Shown here one piece after another: positions 62,690 through 64,000 of a DNA stretch of 64,000 nucleotides. The DNA is from Paractinoplanes maris (GTDB lineage Bacteria; Actinomycetota; Actinomycetes; Mycobacteriales; Micromonosporaceae). The stretch covers positions 434,001 to 498,000 of the forward strand of contig NZ_JALPVL010000008.1 in NCBI RefSeq assembly GCF_023544465.1, read 5' to 3'. The notes below the pieces were generated by a model. The model searched no databases. It was not told the DNA's origin and worked only from the letters and a program-made list of their open reading frames with translations. Each line of letters starts with the position of its first letter. Within the stretch, counting starts at the first letter, position 1. The position numbers were made by a program, and so were the translations under genes.

Positions 62690-62880
62690 CCCACGCCCGC
62701 CTGCGCCTGCCCGCCCGCCTGTCCGCGCCAATCCGCGCCGCGCCAATCCGCGCCGCGCCAATCCGCGCCGCGCCTGCCGGCCTGCCCGCGCGGCGCCTGT
62801 CCGCGTCGCGCCTGTCCGCGCCGGCCCGCGCGCCCCCGCCCGCGCCGCGCTTGCCCACGCCGGCCTGCCCGCGCTGGCGA
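62690..62880. repeat. GC-rich minisatellite with 15-bp units
   Basis: Three identical units GCGCCAATCCGCGCC at 62725-62739, 62740-62754 and 62755-62769, in a longer stretch of degenerate CGCGCCTGTCCGCG-like units to about 62880. It is almost pure C and G. It fills most of the 360-base gap (62606-62965) before aroA. Both strands have long open frames through it because the period is a multiple of three; no gene is called. Confidence 0.85.
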
Positions 62881-62965
62881 CTTGTGGAAGCCTCCAGCCA
62901 GGGGCAGTGTCCAACTGTCGGAAATGGGAGAACTTCGGGTGCGCGGGCGCCGGGAGGATGGCGGC

Positions 62966-64000
62966 GTGACTTCAACTCGTGCTGTGCGACCAGTGGAACG
63001 GGAACTTGACGCCGATGTGCGGCCGCCCGGGTCCAAGAGCATCACCAACCGGGCGCTGATCTGTGCGGCCCTCGCGCCGGGCACGTCGACGCTGACCGGG
63101 GCTCTGTTCGCCGACGACACCCGGGCGATGATGGCCGCCGTGGCCACGCTCGGCGCCACGGTCGCGGCCGACGAGGGCGGGTCGATCGTCGTCGTGCGCG
63201 GTGGCGGCGCGCCCGCGCCCGGGGCTGTCGTCGACGCGCGGCAGTCCGGCACCACCTCGCGGTTCGTGCTGCCGGCGGCGGCTCTCTTCGGCACCCGTAC
63301 GGTCGTGGACGGCACGCCCCAGCTGCGCGCGCGGCCGTTCGGGCCGGTGTTCGACGCTCTGCGGCAGGCGGGGGCCGAGGTCGAGGAGCTGGGCGAGCCG
63401 GGTTTCCTGCCGGCCGTGGTCAGCGGACCCATGCTCGGCGGGGCGGTGCACGTCAGCGGGCACGTCTCCAGCCAGTTCCTCTCCGGTCTGTTGATGGCCG
63501 GGCCGCTGCTGCGCGACGGGCTCGAGGTGTCGCTGACCTCCGCATTGGTGTCGGTGCCCTATGTGGAGATGACCAAGGCGGTGATGGCGGCCTTCGGCGT
63601 GCCGGTGGCCGGTCTCACCGTGCGGCCCGGCGCTTACCAGGCCCGCGCCTACGACATCGAGCCGGACGCCAGCGCCGCGTCCTACCTGCTGGGTGCCGCG
63701 GCCGTCGTGGGTGGGCGGGTCACCGTACGAGGGCTCGGGACCGCGAGTCTGCAGGGTGACGTCGGCTTCGCCGAGGTGCTGGAGCGGATGGGGGCCTCGG
63801 TGACCCGGACGGCCGAGTCGGTGACGGTGACCTCGTCGGGCCGGTTGCGCGGGGTCGACATCGACATGGCCGACATCTCCGACACGGCGCAGACGCTGGC
63901 GGCGGTCGCGGTGTTCGCGGATTCACCGACCCGGGTGCGCGGCATCGGCTTCATCCGGGGCAAGGAGACCGATCGGATCGCGGCCGTGGTCACCGAGTTG
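62966..64000 (+). CDS. aroA: 3-phosphoshikimate 1-carboxyvinyltransferase (EPSP synthase), 3' truncated by the window edge
   Basis: The 345 codons visible run off the right edge without a stop. EPSP synthase joins phosphoenolpyruvate to shikimate-3-phosphate in aromatic amino acid synthesis. Landmarks are DVRPPGSKSITNRALICAAL (substrate-binding PGSKSxTNR), the GTTSRF segment with DARQSGTTSRF, LQLRARP-like TPQLRARPFGP, SSQFLSGLLMA, and near the edge FIRGKETDRIAA. GTG 62966 is the start, with GGGAGG at 62952-62957. The expected last 80-100 residues lie outside. This is a core gene and fixes the right end as ordinary chromosome. Confidence 0.96.
   Translation, partial: MTSTRAVRPVERELDADVRPPGSKSITNRALICAALAPGTSTLTGALFADDTRAMMAAVATLGATVAADEGGSIVVVRGGGAPAPGAVVDARQSGTTSRFVLPAAALFGTRTVVDGTPQLRARPFGPVFDALRQAGAEVEELGEPGFLPAVVSGPMLGGAVHVSGHVSSQFLSGLLMAGPLLRDGLEVSLTSALVSVPYVEMTKAVMAAFGVPVAGLTVRPGAYQARAYDIEPDASAASYLLGAAAVVGGRVTVRGLGTASLQGDVGFAEVLERMGASVTRTAESVTVTSSGRLRGVDIDMADISDTAQTLAAVAVFADSPTRVRGIGFIRGKETDRIAAVVTEL

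Noticed and set aside
62452..63432. Minus-strand frame with repeated ADWRG-like pentads, resembling a pentapeptide-repeat protein
   Set aside because: Product of the 15-bp minisatellite; antisense to aroA and the upstream gene, and the pentads lack the A(D/N)LXX pattern over a useful length.

Overview
This is chromosomal DNA from a very GC-rich actinobacterium. Third codon positions are mostly G or C, GTG and TTG starts are common, and genes often overlap as ATGA or GTGA. Three things point to Micromonosporaceae, with Actinoplanes the best guess: an F420-dependent glucose-6-phosphate dehydrogenase plus Lsr2; two FliA/WhiG-type sigma factors with an orphan CheW (Actinoplanes makes flagellated spores); and many MmyB/XRE, LuxR-ATPase and ECF regulators. 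No tRNA, rRNA, CRISPR array, prophage or intact insertion sequence was seen.

Layout. 1-656: 3' end of a sirtuin gene. 822-10582: a beta-glucoside/oligosaccharide locus with a LacI regulator, family-5 binding lipoprotein, two ATPases, two permeases, a GH1 beta-glucosidase and a convergent ROK regulator. 10645-20254: methyltransferase, small membrane proteins, an APP1-like phosphatase, a permuted papain-fold protein, a large LuxR-type ATPase regulator, YceI, a flavin oxidoreductase and an XRE regulator. 20251-28802: a transcription-machinery block with an ECF42-type sigma factor and its DGPF/YCII partner, a DEAD-box helicase, and two paralogous FliA-like sigma genes flanking a HelD/HelR-type RNA polymerase recycling ATPase. 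28857-29398: non-coding tandem repeats. 29399-38493: DUF456 protein, D,D-carboxypeptidase, Lsr2, MarR, a PP2C phosphatase and HATPase kinase (partner-switching type), a sigma-factor/zinc-anti-sigma/membrane/GH128 fusion, FGD and a repeat-bearing protein. 38710-51244: HAD phosphatase, sodium:solute symporter, sugar dehydrogenase, TAP-like hydrolase, MFS and heterodimeric ABC exporters, gamma-glutamyltransferase. 51300-56500: a decayed region with a kinase/regulator pair broken by a deletion, truncated gene fragments, a 15-bp direct repeat and orphan genes including CheW. 56538-61756: a tight operon (uridine-kinase-like, F420/FMN-binding, GrpB, GNAT), an intact two-component system and a CDP-alcohol phosphotransferase/VTT pair. 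61934-64000: an unknown protein, a GC-rich minisatellite, and aroA running off the right edge.

The most unusual object is the single protein at 34931-36769. It joins an ECF sigma factor, an HX3CX2C zinc anti-sigma motif, one membrane helix and an outside GH128 glycan hydrolase domain, so sigma factor, its inhibitor and an envelope sensor or enzyme seem to be one chain. Other highlights are the AT-rich hairpin leader before helD, the sigma-helD-sigma arrangement, in-frame 15-bp tandem repeats recurring across the window, and the decay scar at 51-56 kb.
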